A stretch of 64,000 nucleotides of DNA from Gaetbulibacter_A aestuarii (GCF_039537665.1 NZ_BAABAY010000001.1:124001-188000); one strand, 5' to 3'. Counted from the first letter of the stretch, positions 26,724-36,607 are shown. A program made the numbers and translations. Notes: a model not told the origin generated them from the sequence alone.

Positions 26724-27356
26724 TTTGCTCATTGCAGATAACATACCGCCATATACACCATTTAATGATGAAAGGTTAGACGCTAAAGATTGCATTTGTT
26801 CTTTCAATTTAGCAGCATTTTCAATAGACTCCTCATTGATCGTAGCCTGCTTATTGATGCTTTCTAATTGAACTTTGTATAGGCTGTTCAAAGATTCCAT
26901 TTGAGCAGCGGCTAACGATAATTCTTCACCGTACTTTTTGGAAGCTTCGATAGAATCAACAGTAGATGACATGTTCTTAGCAGCGCCTTCAAAATTTTTG
27001 ATGCTGTCTCCTAAACTTGCAATAAGTTCGCCATCAATTTTAGCTTCTTTTAATAAATCATCTAATTTTTTAGATAACAAGCCTTCTGCAGATTCTTTCT
27101 TTTCTTTTTTATTTCCTTGTCCACCAGCTAATTCAGGGTAAACTAAAGACCAATCCAGATCCTCACTTACAGGTTCGAATGCCGATAGGGCGAAAATGAT
27201 TGCTTCAGTTACAAGACCAATGGTTAACATGACGTTACCGGAGATTGGTCCGAATTCAAAGTGTGTAATTTTAAATAATGCACCTACGATTACGATTGCT
27301 GCTCCTAATCCGTAAGCCATATTCATGAACTTCTTGTTTACTTTTGACTGTGCCAT
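26721..27356 (-). CDS. gldL: gliding motility / T9SS motor protein GldL
   Basis: The 211-residue protein has two membrane helices near the N-terminus (about residues 13-32 and 42-62). The second helix region carries the conserved Glu (TEAIIFALSAFEP). A cytoplasmic coiled-coil tail of about 140 residues follows. This is the GldL pattern: a pentameric ring around the GldM dimer helices that uses the proton gradient. It is second in gldK-L-M-N. The Lys/Glu-rich segment at about residues 80-95 is variable in the family. Confidence 0.95.
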   Translation of the reverse strand: MAQSKVNKKFMNMAYGLGAAIVIVGALFKITHFEFGPISGNVMLTIGLVTEAIIFALSAFEPVSEDLDWSLVYPELAGGQGNKKEKKESAEGLLSKKLDDLLKEAKIDGELIASLGDSIKNFEGAAKNMSSTVDSIEASKKYGEELSLAAAQMESLNSLYKVQLESINKQATINEESIENAAKLKEQMQSLASNLSSLNGVYGGMLSAMSK

Positions 27357-27372
27357 AATTTTGGTTTTTAAT

Positions 27373-27391
27373 TAAGTAAGTAAATTACTTA
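27373..27391 (-). repeat. 7-bp dyad between gldK and gldL
   Basis: TAAGTAA (27373-27379) and TTACTTA (27385-27391) pair around a five-base loop in the 83-base gap. It is weaker than the dyads in the other two gaps of the operon. Confidence 0.35.
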
Positions 27392-27439
27392 GTAGGTTAA
27401 TAGTATAATAATTGATTTGATAAATTTTCTTGTTTAATT

Positions 27440-28807
27440 TTATTGTCCGTCCTTGGTTACTTTTGTCCCCATGTAATCCTGAACGGTTCTGAAACCGATG
27501 TAGCTTCGTGCTGAATCAGCATATTCGTAATCCCGTGTACTCACCTGTAAGAAGTAAGCAACATCTTTCCACGATCCACCACGAACAACTTTACGTGTAT
27601 TTTCCGAATCGTTAAGATTTGGATTTATTGTTGAAGTGTAATCGTAAGAACTAGGATCGTATGAAGCATTCACCCATTCCGCTACGTTACCGGCCATATT
27701 ATAAAGGTTATAATCATTTGGCTCATAAGATTTAGCTTCTACAGTGTAAAGTGCCTGGTCTGCCGCATAATCTCCACGAACTGGTTTAAAGTTTGCCATA
27801 AAACAACCTCTATCACTTTTCGTGTAAGGACCACCCCAAGGGTAGGTTGCAGCTTCAAGACCGCCACGGGCAGCATACTCCCATTCCGCTTCAGAAGGTA
27901 ATCTGAATCGATTCACAAGGGCCGCTCCTTTCTTAGATTTCTGATACGAGTTTTTATTGATAGTTCGCCACTCACAAAATGCTTTAGCCTGTTTCCAGGT
28001 TACTCCAACCACAGGATAATCACTATAGGCATCATGCCAAAAATAATCATTGTGCATTGGTTCATTGTAGGAGTAAGCAAAGTCTCTGATCCATACAGTA
28101 GTATCTGGATAAACCTCGATTTCTTCTTTCTTAAGTACATCTTTACGAGCTATACCTCTATGTCTGGCTGCTTCCTGAATGTCCATATAATTGTACTGAA
28201 ATTTGAATTTTTTCACATCCCAGGTACGTTGACCATTATATGATTCATCCAATGGCAAATGCATAGTATCCATAACTTCGGTATAGTATTCATCTGGATA
28301 ATCAGCTGTGTCAAAAACGAGATCAACATCGTGATTTAATTTTCTTCCTTCGTATCCCGTTGGACCTAAACCCGTATAGTTTTCAAACATATACTTTTCG
28401 TAAACAGACATATTAGCGGTATCTGCATCTTTAAATGCATATTCACCAATACCTCCATCATCAGGTGTTTTTCCAACCTCGTCAGCAAGGATAGCTAATT
28501 TGGTTCTAATTATGGAATCTCTAACCCAATTTACAAACTGGCGGTACTCGCTGTTTGTAATTTCGGTCTCGTCCATATAAAAGGCTCTTACGGTAACTGT
28601 TTTTGATGGGGCGTCATGAATTCCGGCAAGGTCGTCGTCTGCCTTACCCATAATGAATGAACCGCCAGGTATCAGTTCCATACCATAAGGTTTTTCAGGG
28701 TGCCATTTCTTCCCTTTAACACCGACAAGTTCTCCCTTGTCTTTAGAGCCACAACTCATAAGTAGTGTTAATACAGTTGTTAATAATATAAACTTCTTCA
28801 TATCCAT
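27440..28807 (-). CDS. gldK: gliding motility / T9SS lipoprotein GldK
   Basis: The 455-residue protein has a lipoprotein signal peptide ending in LMSC (Cys about 19). A formylglycine-generating-enzyme/sulfatase-modifying fold follows: IPGGSFIMGKADDD, DETEITNSEYRQF, FRLPSEAEWEYAARGG and VVRGGSWKD. GldK forms a ring with GldN on the periplasmic face of the outer membrane and anchors the GldLM motor complex. It is the first gene of the operon. Translation may start at 28807 or two codons later at 28801, since both ATGs precede the basic signal start. The upstream gap to the arginase-fold gene is about 150 bases and AT-rich. Confidence 0.95.
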   Translation of the reverse strand: MDMKKFILLTTVLTLLMSCGSKDKGELVGVKGKKWHPEKPYGMELIPGGSFIMGKADDDLAGIHDAPSKTVTVRAFYMDETEITNSEYRQFVNWVRDSIIRTKLAILADEVGKTPDDGGIGEYAFKDADTANMSVYEKYMFENYTGLGPTGYEGRKLNHDVDLVFDTADYPDEYYTEVMDTMHLPLDESYNGQRTWDVKKFKFQYNYMDIQEAARHRGIARKDVLKKEEIEVYPDTTVWIRDFAYSYNEPMHNDYFWHDAYSDYPVVGVTWKQAKAFCEWRTINKNSYQKSKKGAALVNRFRLPSEAEWEYAARGGLEAATYPWGGPYTKSDRGCFMANFKPVRGDYAADQALYTVEAKSYEPNDYNLYNMAGNVAEWVNASYDPSSYDYTSTINPNLNDSENTRKVVRGGSWKDVAYFLQVSTRDYEYADSARSYIGFRTVQDYMGTKVTKDGQ

Positions 28808-28963
28808 AGAAAACTCGAGGTTAATTAGTTAAGTTTTAAATTTGAGAGCGTAAACATATTTATATATTTCCGAAAAAACAACTTTTTATCTAAAAAAATG
28901 ACATTTCATCGTAAAAATTAAGCATTTCACCGATTAAAAGCGTCTTTTCATAGAACTCAAAAG

Positions 28964-30130
28964 CTATAAACTATTCTTCTGAATTGCCTTATACCAGCGC
29001 TCAGGAACCTTATTATTACAGGCATCCAGATAATCTTGATGCATGCAAGGTAATAACGTGTGTCTTTTTAATTTATTATTGACCTCCGATAAAAAAGGAA
29101 TTTCAATCCACCAGCGGCCAGTTTTATTACTCTTATAAAATATAAGCTCCTGATCGTCAACCAGTGTGATAAACTTTTGATAACTCCTATCATCTGAAAA
29201 ATCATCATCTTTCACCCTGAAATTTACACCTTCAATAAAATACCACAGCATTTGCCCGATCAACATTGCCGTCATATCATCATCTTTTGAAGCCTTGTAT
29301 TCATAAATTCCAAACGAAGTTACCTTATTACTTATACCTGCATAACGCGCTATCGCACATATTTCTCGTCCGTTTAATCCGTTTGGTGAAAATTTTTGAT
29401 TGGAACTTACCTCAGCACTTTTAACCGAATTCAAATCGATACTCACAATATTAGCATCTCTTAGCACAGGTTCAACAATGGTGATGTCCTTTGAAACTTC
29501 ACCCAAACGATAGGATTCAAAATACAGGTTATCCATAAGATCGATCTCCTCCTGTGCATTAAAATAGGTTTGGTATCCAATGGTGGCGTAATTAAATAGA
29601 TTATAAGGTTTGTCCAAAATAATCTTCCCCACAAAACTATTGTTTTTAATAGGTTTGTTGGAGTCGCCAAGATCAAAGCGCGAATCTACATTTACAATAT
29701 TTACCATGGGAGTTACCACATCGTATGCGCGATAGTTGGCATAAGTAAGATCTTGAGATCCTCCTATAATTATAGGTATAATGGATTTCTTCAATAATAT
29801 ACTTACTGCCGTTTTTAAAGCAAAGTAAGTGTCTTCTACCGTTTCTCCTTTCTGGATATCACCAAGATCGGCAATGGTGGTATTCCAGCTTCCCGGATAC
29901 AAACCATAAAAGGCTTGTCTAATCGTATTCAGTTGAAATTCTTCTCCTATGTAATTAAGGTCATTTCTGTTTTCCAGGACACCAATGATTGCCAATTGCA
30001 CATCATCAAGGTCTGGAATGCCATTTTGAGCAGAATGAATTTTTAATTTTTTGCCAAGTGCTTGCTCCGGTAGGAGTTCGTTATGAGCCAAAACAGCATC
30101 TGAAACAGGGGACAGAAAACTAAAGTTCAT
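28964..30130 (-). CDS. arginase-fold (ureohydrolase-like) protein with altered metal sites
   Basis: The 388-residue protein has the ureohydrolase layout: IPIIIGGSQDLTYANYRAY, then NVDSRFDLGD, then ISIDLNSVKSAEVSS. In true arginases and formimidoylglutamases these positions read GGxH(D/S), DAHxD and SxDxDxxDP. Here the first His is Gln, and the DAHxD and SxDxDxxDP patterns are largely lost. A Mn2+-dependent hydrolase activity is therefore doubtful. Bacteroidota proteins of this group are commonly named formimidoylglutamase. It is not beside other histidine-degradation genes but lies between topA and gldK, on the same strand as both. Confidence 0.7.
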   Translation of the reverse strand: MNFSFLSPVSDAVLAHNELLPEQALGKKLKIHSAQNGIPDLDDVQLAIIGVLENRNDLNYIGEEFQLNTIRQAFYGLYPGSWNTTIADLGDIQKGETVEDTYFALKTAVSILLKKSIIPIIIGGSQDLTYANYRAYDVVTPMVNIVNVDSRFDLGDSNKPIKNNSFVGKIILDKPYNLFNYATIGYQTYFNAQEEIDLMDNLYFESYRLGEVSKDITIVEPVLRDANIVSIDLNSVKSAEVSSNQKFSPNGLNGREICAIARYAGISNKVTSFGIYEYKASKDDDMTAMLIGQMLWYFIEGVNFRVKDDDFSDDRSYQKFITLVDDQELIFYKSNKTGRWWIEIPFLSEVNNKLKRHTLLPCMHQDYLDACNNKVPERWYKAIQKNSL

Positions 30131-30247
30131 TTAAATAGTGCGCGTATTAAAGTTCTACAAAAACAAATATGCACAGAATAAACGAGTTTTTCCCAAGCAT
30201 TAGTATAAAATAATCGGTGATTGCCGTATTTTTATGAAATCAGATTA

Positions 30248-30272
30248 AAAAAACCGGCAAATTTGCCGGTTC
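30248..30272 (-). terminator. terminator of topA
   Basis: The palindrome ACCGGCAAATTTGCCGGT (30253-30270) is followed on the minus strand by a run of seven Ts. It lies 12 bases after the topA stop. Confidence 0.85.
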
Positions 30273-30283
30273 AATAATCAGGT

Positions 30284-32773
30284 TTATTTCTTTTTAGAAG
30301 TTTTTCTTTTTTTCGAAGTTTTCTTCTTTGGCGCTTTGGCCTCGAGCAAAGCCTGAGCTTTTTCCAGAGTCATTTTAGAAACATCAACGGTTTTTGCCAG
30401 TTCCACCTTGGTTTTACCTTTTATAATGTTGTGTCTGCCCCAGCGTGCTTTTTCAATACGAATGCCTTCTTCTTTCCAATCCTGAACGATCTTTTCCTTT
30501 TCCTTTTGAATTTTATCCTCGATCAATTCTACAATATCATCATCCGAAAGATTGTCCCAGTCGTATTTCTTGTTCACATTAATGAACATATTATTCCATT
30601 TAATATAGGGTCCGAAACGGCCTTTTCCTTTTTGAACAGGCTTTTCATTGTACATATATATAGGAGCATCTGCTTTTTTCTTTTCTTCAATCAGTTCTTT
30701 GGCCTCCTCGAAATCCACACTAAGAGGATCCGTGCCTTTGGGTAAGGACACAAACTTTTTACCAAAGCGAACATAAGGACCATAACGGCCATTATTTACC
30801 TCCACTGTTTCCCCTTCATAAGTTCCCAGTTCCTTAGGCAGTTTGAAAAGGTCCATAGCCTCTTCATAGGTAATGGTATTCAACTGTTGATCCGGACTCA
30901 AGCTGGCAAATTGCGGCTTTTCTTCGTCGTCTACAGTTCCTATCTGAACCATCGGACCAAATTTTCCGAGGCGCACACTCACCTGCTTGCCGGTTTCAGG
31001 ATCTTTCCCCAGAACACGCTCGCCAGTTTCCCGATCTGCATTTTCCTGAACATCTTCAACTATCGGATGAAATCCTTTATAAAAGGTCTTCATCATTTTT
31101 TTCCAGTCTTCCTTACCTTCGGCGATATTATCAAAGTCCTCTTCAACCTTGGCGGTAAAATTATAATCTAAAATAGCATCAAAATGATTTACTAAAAAGT
31201 CGGTAACGATCATACCAATATCTGTAGGAACTAGTTTTCCTTTATCAGAACCCACTTTTTCAGTAAGTGTTTTGGTTTTAACCGCCCCCTTTTTAAGAAT
31301 CATTTGAACATAGGCACGCTCCTCACCTTCTACACTTCCCTTTTCAATATAATTTCTGTTCTGAATGGTTGAAATGGTTGGTGCATAGGTTGACGGACGA
31401 CCAATTCCTAATTCCTCCAGTTTTTTCACAAGTGAAGCTTCAGTGTATCGGGCTGGCGGACGCGTGTAACGTTGCGTTGCAGAGATATATTTGTTCAGAA
31501 GCGTTTCATTAACTCTCATAGCTGGCAACATACCATCTTGCTCTACATCTTCATCATCGGTGCCTTCCAGATAAACTTTCAAAAATCCATCAAAAGTAAT
31601 CACCTCACCATTGGCTGTAAAGGTTTCATCATGGGTATTCGCTGAGATCCGCACATTAGTACGTTCCAATTCGGCTTCACTCATTTGTGATGCTATCGCA
31701 CGTTTCCAGATCAATTCATACAAACGCGCCTGATCTCTATCAATGGTAACCGAGTGGGTTGCAAAATTGGTTGGACGGATAGCTTCGTGAGCTTCCTGAG
31801 CGCCTTTCGCTTTTCCTTTATAATTTCTTGGTTTACTGTATTTTGAACCGAAAGCTTTTTCAATTTCTTTTTTCGCACCTTGTCTGGCCTCATCGGAAAG
31901 GTTCACACTATCCGTTCTCATGTAAGTGATCAAACCGGCCTCGTATAAGCGCTGCGCCGCAGCCATGGTCTTACTCACCGAAAAATATAGTTTTCTGGAT
32001 GCTTCCTGTTGTAATGTAGACGTAGTAAATGGCGCCGCCGGTGATTTTTTAGCCGGCTTTTTTTGAAGATCGGAAACCTTAAACTCAGCCTTAGCATTTT
32101 GTTCCAGGAATTTCTCGGCTTCCTCACGGGTAGAAAAATTCTTTGGTAACTTAGCTTTAAAGGTTTGCCCTTCTTCATTTGAAAATTCAGCATCAATACG
32201 ATAGGAAGCTTCCGGTTTAAAATCCTGAATTTCCCGCTCTCTTTCTACAATTAAACGCACAGAAACTGATTGCACGCGACCGGCAGACAGACCGCCTTTA
32301 ACTTTACGCCAAAGTACCGGTGATATTTCATAACCCACAATTCGGTCTAAAACACGACGCGCTTGCTGGGCATCTACAAGATCATAATCAATACCTCGTG
32401 GGTTTTCAATGGCTTTTTGAATGGCCGTTTTAGTGATCTCGTGAAAAACAATACGTTTGGTTTTGTCTTTATCCAGATCTAAAGTTTCAAATAAGTGCCA
32501 GGCAATAGCTTCTCCTTCGCGGTCCTCATCACTTGCCAGCCACACATATTCGGCTTTTTTGGCGAGCTCTTTTAGTTTTTTAACCACCGCTTTCTTGTCT
32601 TTGGAGACTTCATAAACCGGTTTAAAATCACCTTCAACATCAACCCCTAATTCCTTGGAAGGCAAGTCGGATATATGTCCATAACTCGACTCCACTTTGA
32701 AATCTTTTCCAAGAAATTTCTCAATGGTTTTTGCTTTTGCGGGTGACTCTACGATTACTAAATTCTTCGCCAT
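30284..32773 (-). CDS. topA: DNA topoisomerase I
   Basis: The 829-residue enzyme begins MAKNLVIVESPAKAKTIEKFLG with the Toprim motif and SDEDREGEAIAWHL. The active-site tyrosine lies in GLITYMRTDSVNLS. The C-terminal part holds the repeated topo C domains (GRFGPYIKWNNMF, GRYGPYVRFGKKF, GKFGPMVQIG) and lacks Cys4 zinc fingers, as usual in Bacteroidota. The last residues form a Lys-rich tail (PKKKTSKKRKTSKKK). It relaxes negative supercoils in the wake of transcription. It is transcribed divergently from nothing on the left and precedes the arginase-fold gene with a terminator between. Confidence 0.96.
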   Translation of the reverse strand: MAKNLVIVESPAKAKTIEKFLGKDFKVESSYGHISDLPSKELGVDVEGDFKPVYEVSKDKKAVVKKLKELAKKAEYVWLASDEDREGEAIAWHLFETLDLDKDKTKRIVFHEITKTAIQKAIENPRGIDYDLVDAQQARRVLDRIVGYEISPVLWRKVKGGLSAGRVQSVSVRLIVEREREIQDFKPEASYRIDAEFSNEEGQTFKAKLPKNFSTREEAEKFLEQNAKAEFKVSDLQKKPAKKSPAAPFTTSTLQQEASRKLYFSVSKTMAAAQRLYEAGLITYMRTDSVNLSDEARQGAKKEIEKAFGSKYSKPRNYKGKAKGAQEAHEAIRPTNFATHSVTIDRDQARLYELIWKRAIASQMSEAELERTNVRISANTHDETFTANGEVITFDGFLKVYLEGTDDEDVEQDGMLPAMRVNETLLNKYISATQRYTRPPARYTEASLVKKLEELGIGRPSTYAPTISTIQNRNYIEKGSVEGEERAYVQMILKKGAVKTKTLTEKVGSDKGKLVPTDIGMIVTDFLVNHFDAILDYNFTAKVEEDFDNIAEGKEDWKKMMKTFYKGFHPIVEDVQENADRETGERVLGKDPETGKQVSVRLGKFGPMVQIGTVDDEEKPQFASLSPDQQLNTITYEEAMDLFKLPKELGTYEGETVEVNNGRYGPYVRFGKKFVSLPKGTDPLSVDFEEAKELIEEKKKADAPIYMYNEKPVQKGKGRFGPYIKWNNMFINVNKKYDWDNLSDDDIVELIEDKIQKEKEKIVQDWKEEGIRIEKARWGRHNIIKGKTKVELAKTVDVSKMTLEKAQALLEAKAPKKKTSKKRKTSKKK

Positions 32774-32862
32774 ACTTCAATTTTTGTAGGTGCAAATGTA
32801 TAGCAAAAAAAATTTATCTCCCTAATTTTGACTAGAATCTGTAGTTTTCAAAAAAAACAAAA

Positions 32863-32888
32863 CCTGTTTTTTCGGGTAAAAAAACAGG
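32863..32888 (-). terminator. terminator after the membrane protein gene
   Basis: CCTGTTTTTT (32863-32872) pairs with AAAAAACAGG (32879-32888). On the minus strand it is followed by T-rich sequence, and it lies 23 bases past the stop of the 32912-33697 gene. Confidence 0.65.
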
Positions 32889-32911
32889 CTTTTGTATATG
32901 GGATTTTAGAA

Positions 32912-33697
32912 TTATTCTACAGGCGTAGTTCCAATTTCATCGATGGGTTCAGGATCATTAAAACCAACCACATGTTTATAGATCAAATACACGGGATGAT
33001 AAACGAAAGCCATAGTAAACAAGGAACCAATACCACAGGTTATCAATCCAATAATTTGAGCCAATAGATATGAAACAACTATCAATCCAAATGATAACAG
33101 CCACTTTTTATTACCTAATCTAAAGCTCTGCGAAATTATTTCACCGGCACTTAAATCCGGATTAAATGCAAAAAATACCGCAAAGTATGACATCGGAACA
33201 AACAGGTATATTAACGGTGTGTAGCAAAGCAAAAGAGATGCAGCTGAAAGCAAGAATGTTACAATTAATATGGTAAAAGCTTTACCAAGATACCTTCCTT
33301 TCACAAAATAGAAGAAATCGTTTGTGCTTACCGTTTCATTATGATCTAACTTTTTCATAATTCTGAAAAACCCGGCATTTAAAGCAATGGAAACTGCACC
33401 TAATACTAAAGCACAAATAATAACCACCGCAATGTAAAGAACAGACATACCCGCGAAAAAGTTAGAGATAGCCTCCTCGTTGATCGAACGACTTTTTTCC
33501 TGTGCTATAATAAGTCCAATAAAAGGCACATATACCATAATAATTAATGGTAACATAACCAGAATGGTAAACAGTTGCAATAAAAAACCCTGGATCCAGG
33601 TTTTTTTAAACAGCTCAATCGCCTCATTAAAGATGATACCGAAGTCTAAAGCTCTGGCAGCCCTGATCTTTTCAGTAATTTGGTTTAAAGTATTCAT
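32912..33697 (-). CDS. multi-pass membrane protein of unknown function
   Basis: The 261-residue protein has six predicted membrane helices and a short cytoplasmic start (MNTLNQITEKIRAARALDF). Relatives in Flavobacteria are often labelled beta-carotene monooxygenase, but the sequence has none of the histidine iron ligands of such enzymes. It resembles DUF-type glycerophosphoryl or transporter-like helix bundles. The function is unknown. It is a single gene between topA and the divergent miaB, with a terminator after it. Confidence 0.6.
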   Translation of the reverse strand: MNTLNQITEKIRAARALDFGIIFNEAIELFKKTWIQGFLLQLFTILVMLPLIIMVYVPFIGLIIAQEKSRSINEEAISNFFAGMSVLYIAVVIICALVLGAVSIALNAGFFRIMKKLDHNETVSTNDFFYFVKGRYLGKAFTILIVTFLLSAASLLLCYTPLIYLFVPMSYFAVFFAFNPDLSAGEIISQSFRLGNKKWLLSFGLIVVSYLLAQIIGLITCGIGSLFTMAFVYHPVYLIYKHVVGFNDPEPIDEIGTTPVE

Positions 33698-33780
33698 ATG
33701 TTTGTAATTTGGTTTGAGGCAGCAAATTAGCCTTTTTCCTTCAAAATTTTGTTAATTTTTTTATTTTTAAACCTGCCACT

Positions 33781-33812
33781 TTGTCACAAAGTATAAATTA
33801 ATTGTATCTTTG
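33781..33812 (+). promoter_or_regulatory. promoter of the miaB operon
   Basis: TTG (33781-33783), a 21-base spacer and TATCTTTG (33805-33812) match the Bacteroidota consensus. The start codon follows 36 bases later. Confidence 0.75.
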
Positions 33813-33847
33813 CGGTCTTATTAAACCGAAAGGTTTTTTTATAGACT

Positions 33848-35296
33848 ATGGAAAAAATTATAGACGAAAAAAAACAAGGCGAAACACTCATTCTGGATAA
33901 GAAGGAAGGGAATACTCGAAAGCTGTTTATTGAAAGTTATGGTTGTGCCATGAACTTTAGCGATAGTGAGATTGTAGCTTCCATTTTATCGGAACAAGGT
34001 TATAATACTACCAACACTTTAGAAGAAGCAGATCTGGTTTTGGTAAACACCTGTTCGATTCGGGATAAGGCCGAACAAACCGTTCGTAAACGCCTCGAAA
34101 AATATAACGCCGTTAAACGTGATCAGAATCCAAATATGAAAGTTGGGGTTCTGGGGTGTATGGCTGAACGCCTGAAAACTAAATTTTTGGAAGAAGAAAA
34201 GATCGTTGATCTTGTTGTAGGACCTGATGCCTATAAAGACCTTCCCAATTTACTTTCAGAAGTTGATGAAGGTCGCGAGGCCATCAACGTTATTCTATCT
34301 AAGGAGGAAACCTATGGCGATATTGCCCCGGTGCGTTTAAACACCAATGGTGTAACTGCTTTTGTATCGATAACCAGAGGTTGCGATAACATGTGCACCT
34401 TCTGCGTGGTACCTTTTACCAGAGGTCGTGAACGTAGTAGAGATCCGCAAAGTATTGTTGAAGAGATCGATGATCTGTGGGCGAAAGGTTATAAAGAAGT
34501 AACCCTTTTAGGACAGAATGTTGATAGTTATTTATGGTATGGCGGTGGCTTGAAAAAAGATTTCATCAAAGCCAGCGATATTCAAAAAGCGACAGCCGTG
34601 AATTTCGCTAAACTTTTGGAATTATGTGCTCAGGCACAACCTAAAATGCGCATTCGTTTTTCCACTTCCAATCCTCAGGATTTTACCATGGATGTTATTG
34701 AGACCATGGCGAAATACAATAATATTTGTAACCACATACATTTACCGGTACAAAGTGGTAGCGACCGCATTTTAAAAGCCATGAACCGTTTGCATACGCG
34801 TGAAGAATATTTCGAAATTATCGATAATATCCGTAAGGTCCTTCCCGATTGTGCAATCAGTCAGGATATGATTACCGGTTTCCCAACAGAGACTGACCAG
34901 GACCATAAAGATACCTTATCACTAATGGAATACGTGAAATATGATTTCGGTTATATGTTTGCATATTCAGAACGCCCCGGAACATTGGCGGAGCGTAAAA
35001 TGGAAGACGATGTTCCTGAATCTGTAAAAAAGGAACGCCTAAAAGAGATCGTAGCCCTGCAACAAGAACACAGTGGTTTCAGAACCCGCCAGCATCTTAA
35101 TACTGTTGTGGAGGTCTTGATTGAAAAAACGTCTAAAAAATCAGATGCGCATTGGTCCGGTAGAACACCTCAAAATGTGATGACTGTTTTCCCGAAGGAA
35201 AATTATAAAATTGGTGATTTTGTAAACGTTGAGGTTACGGATTGCACCAGTGCCACGTTGATTGGTAAAGCTATAGCTTTAAGCGATAATAATTAA
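33848..35296 (+). CDS. miaB: tRNA-2-methylthio-N6-dimethylallyladenosine synthase
   Basis: The 482-residue radical SAM enzyme has an N-terminal MTTase domain with ESYGCAMNFSDSE, VNTCSIRDKAE and GVLGCMAER supplying three cluster cysteines. The radical SAM motif CDNMCTFCVVP follows, and a TRAM domain is at the C-terminus. It adds the methylthio group to i6A37 of tRNAs that read UNN codons. It starts about 36 bases after a consensus promoter. The sigma-54 activator gene follows after nine bases, so they are likely co-transcribed. Confidence 0.95.
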   Translation: MEKIIDEKKQGETLILDKKEGNTRKLFIESYGCAMNFSDSEIVASILSEQGYNTTNTLEEADLVLVNTCSIRDKAEQTVRKRLEKYNAVKRDQNPNMKVGVLGCMAERLKTKFLEEEKIVDLVVGPDAYKDLPNLLSEVDEGREAINVILSKEETYGDIAPVRLNTNGVTAFVSITRGCDNMCTFCVVPFTRGRERSRDPQSIVEEIDDLWAKGYKEVTLLGQNVDSYLWYGGGLKKDFIKASDIQKATAVNFAKLLELCAQAQPKMRIRFSTSNPQDFTMDVIETMAKYNNICNHIHLPVQSGSDRILKAMNRLHTREEYFEIIDNIRKVLPDCAISQDMITGFPTETDQDHKDTLSLMEYVKYDFGYMFAYSERPGTLAERKMEDDVPESVKKERLKEIVALQQEHSGFRTRQHLNTVVEVLIEKTSKKSDAHWSGRTPQNVMTVFPKENYKIGDFVNVEVTDCTSATLIGKAIALSDNN

Positions 35297-35305
35297 GGAC
35301 GCATC

Positions 35306-36559
35306 ATGGAATCTGTACAAACTATAAAACAACGTTTTGGTATTATTGGGAATACGCCCGGACTCAATCGTGCTATTGAAAAAGCCATTCAGGTGGCACC
35401 TACAGATATCTCTGTTTTGGTTACCGGTGAAAGTGGTGTTGGTAAGGAAAGTATTCCAAAGATCATTCATCAATTATCACACAGAAAACACAACAAATAC
35501 ATCGCGGTAAACTGTGGCGCTATCCCTGAAGGAACAATTGATAGTGAATTATTTGGTCACGAAAAAGGTTCCTTTACCGGAGCTACACAAACCCGTGCCG
35601 GGTATTTTGAGGTTGCCGATGGCGGAACTATTTTTTTAGATGAAGTAGGTGAATTACCTTTAACCACTCAAGTGCGTTTGTTGCGTATTCTGGAAAATGG
35701 CGAATTCTTAAAAGTTGGCTCCAGTAAGGTTCAAAAAACAAATGTTCGGATCGTGGCAGCTACCAACTTGAATATGCTGGAGGCCATTCAAAAAGAAAAA
35801 TTCCGTGAAGATCTGTATTACCGTTTAAGTACGGTAGATATTCATTTACCGCCGCTTCGTGAGCGTAAGGAAGATATTTATTTGTTGTTCCGAAAATTTG
35901 CCAGCGATTTCGCGCTGCGTTATAAAATGCCAACTATAAAACTAACTGATGAAGCTGTGGCCGTTTTGGAAAAACACCGCTGGAGTGGTAATATCCGTCA
36001 GTTAAGAAATATTGCGGAGCAGCTTTCTGTTTTGGAACAGGATAGAACCATTACCGCCGAGACCTTGCGCAGTTATTTGCCTAAGGAATCTAATTTACCG
36101 GCCGTTATTAAATCTTCAAAATCTGAAAGTGATTTCAGCAGTGAACGCGAGATCTTGTATAAAGTACTGTTCGACATGAAAAGTGATCTGAACGATCTTA
36201 AGAAACTCACTTTAGAGCTTATGAAATCTGGCAACACAGCAGATGTTGAGAAGGATCATGAAGGTCTGATTCAGAAAATATACGGGGAAAATGAAAGTGA
36301 TGCGGAGTTTGAAGAAGCTACCGAAAACCTGGAAGTACTCTCGATTCCTGAAAAATCAGAGCAAAAAGAGGAAGAAAAAGATAAATATCATTTTGCAGAA
36401 GAGATCGAAGAAGAGGAAACATTATCGCTCCAGGACAAAGAATTGGAATTAATTAAAAAATCGCTTGAGCGTCACAACGGAAAACGTAAATTAGCAGCCG
36501 CAGAGCTAGGTATCAGTGAACGTACCTTATACCGAAAAATCAAGCAATACGATTTATAA
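35306..36559 (+). CDS. sigma-54-interacting AAA+ transcription activator
   Basis: The 417-residue protein starts directly with the AAA+ domain. It has Walker A GESGVGKE, the sigma-54 contact loop GSFTGA, Walker B GGTIFLDEVGE and sensor II region RWSGNIRQLRN. A long acidic linker and a Fis-type helix-turn-helix (RKLAAAELGISERTLYRKI) follow. There is no receiver, GAF or PAS domain, so its control must come from a partner, from its level or from the acidic linker. It is in the miaB-activator-lptE-TPR-secG cluster. A -24/-12-like element lies before groES about 2 kb downstream and is a possible target. Confidence 0.9.
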   Translation: MESVQTIKQRFGIIGNTPGLNRAIEKAIQVAPTDISVLVTGESGVGKESIPKIIHQLSHRKHNKYIAVNCGAIPEGTIDSELFGHEKGSFTGATQTRAGYFEVADGGTIFLDEVGELPLTTQVRLLRILENGEFLKVGSSKVQKTNVRIVAATNLNMLEAIQKEKFREDLYYRLSTVDIHLPPLRERKEDIYLLFRKFASDFALRYKMPTIKLTDEAVAVLEKHRWSGNIRQLRNIAEQLSVLEQDRTITAETLRSYLPKESNLPAVIKSSKSESDFSSEREILYKVLFDMKSDLNDLKKLTLELMKSGNTADVEKDHEGLIQKIYGENESDAEFEEATENLEVLSIPEKSEQKEEEKDKYHFAEEIEEEETLSLQDKELELIKKSLERHNGKRKLAAAELGISERTLYRKIKQYDL

Positions 36560-36607
36560 GAAAACGGAAGCAGTAACGTTATGATTCCTGCGAAAGCAGA
36601 ACAACAC

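Noticed and set aside
32912..33697. Naming this gene beta-carotene 15,15'-monooxygenase
   Set aside because: The protein is a six-helix membrane protein without the four His iron ligands of those enzymes; the label is a known carry-over.
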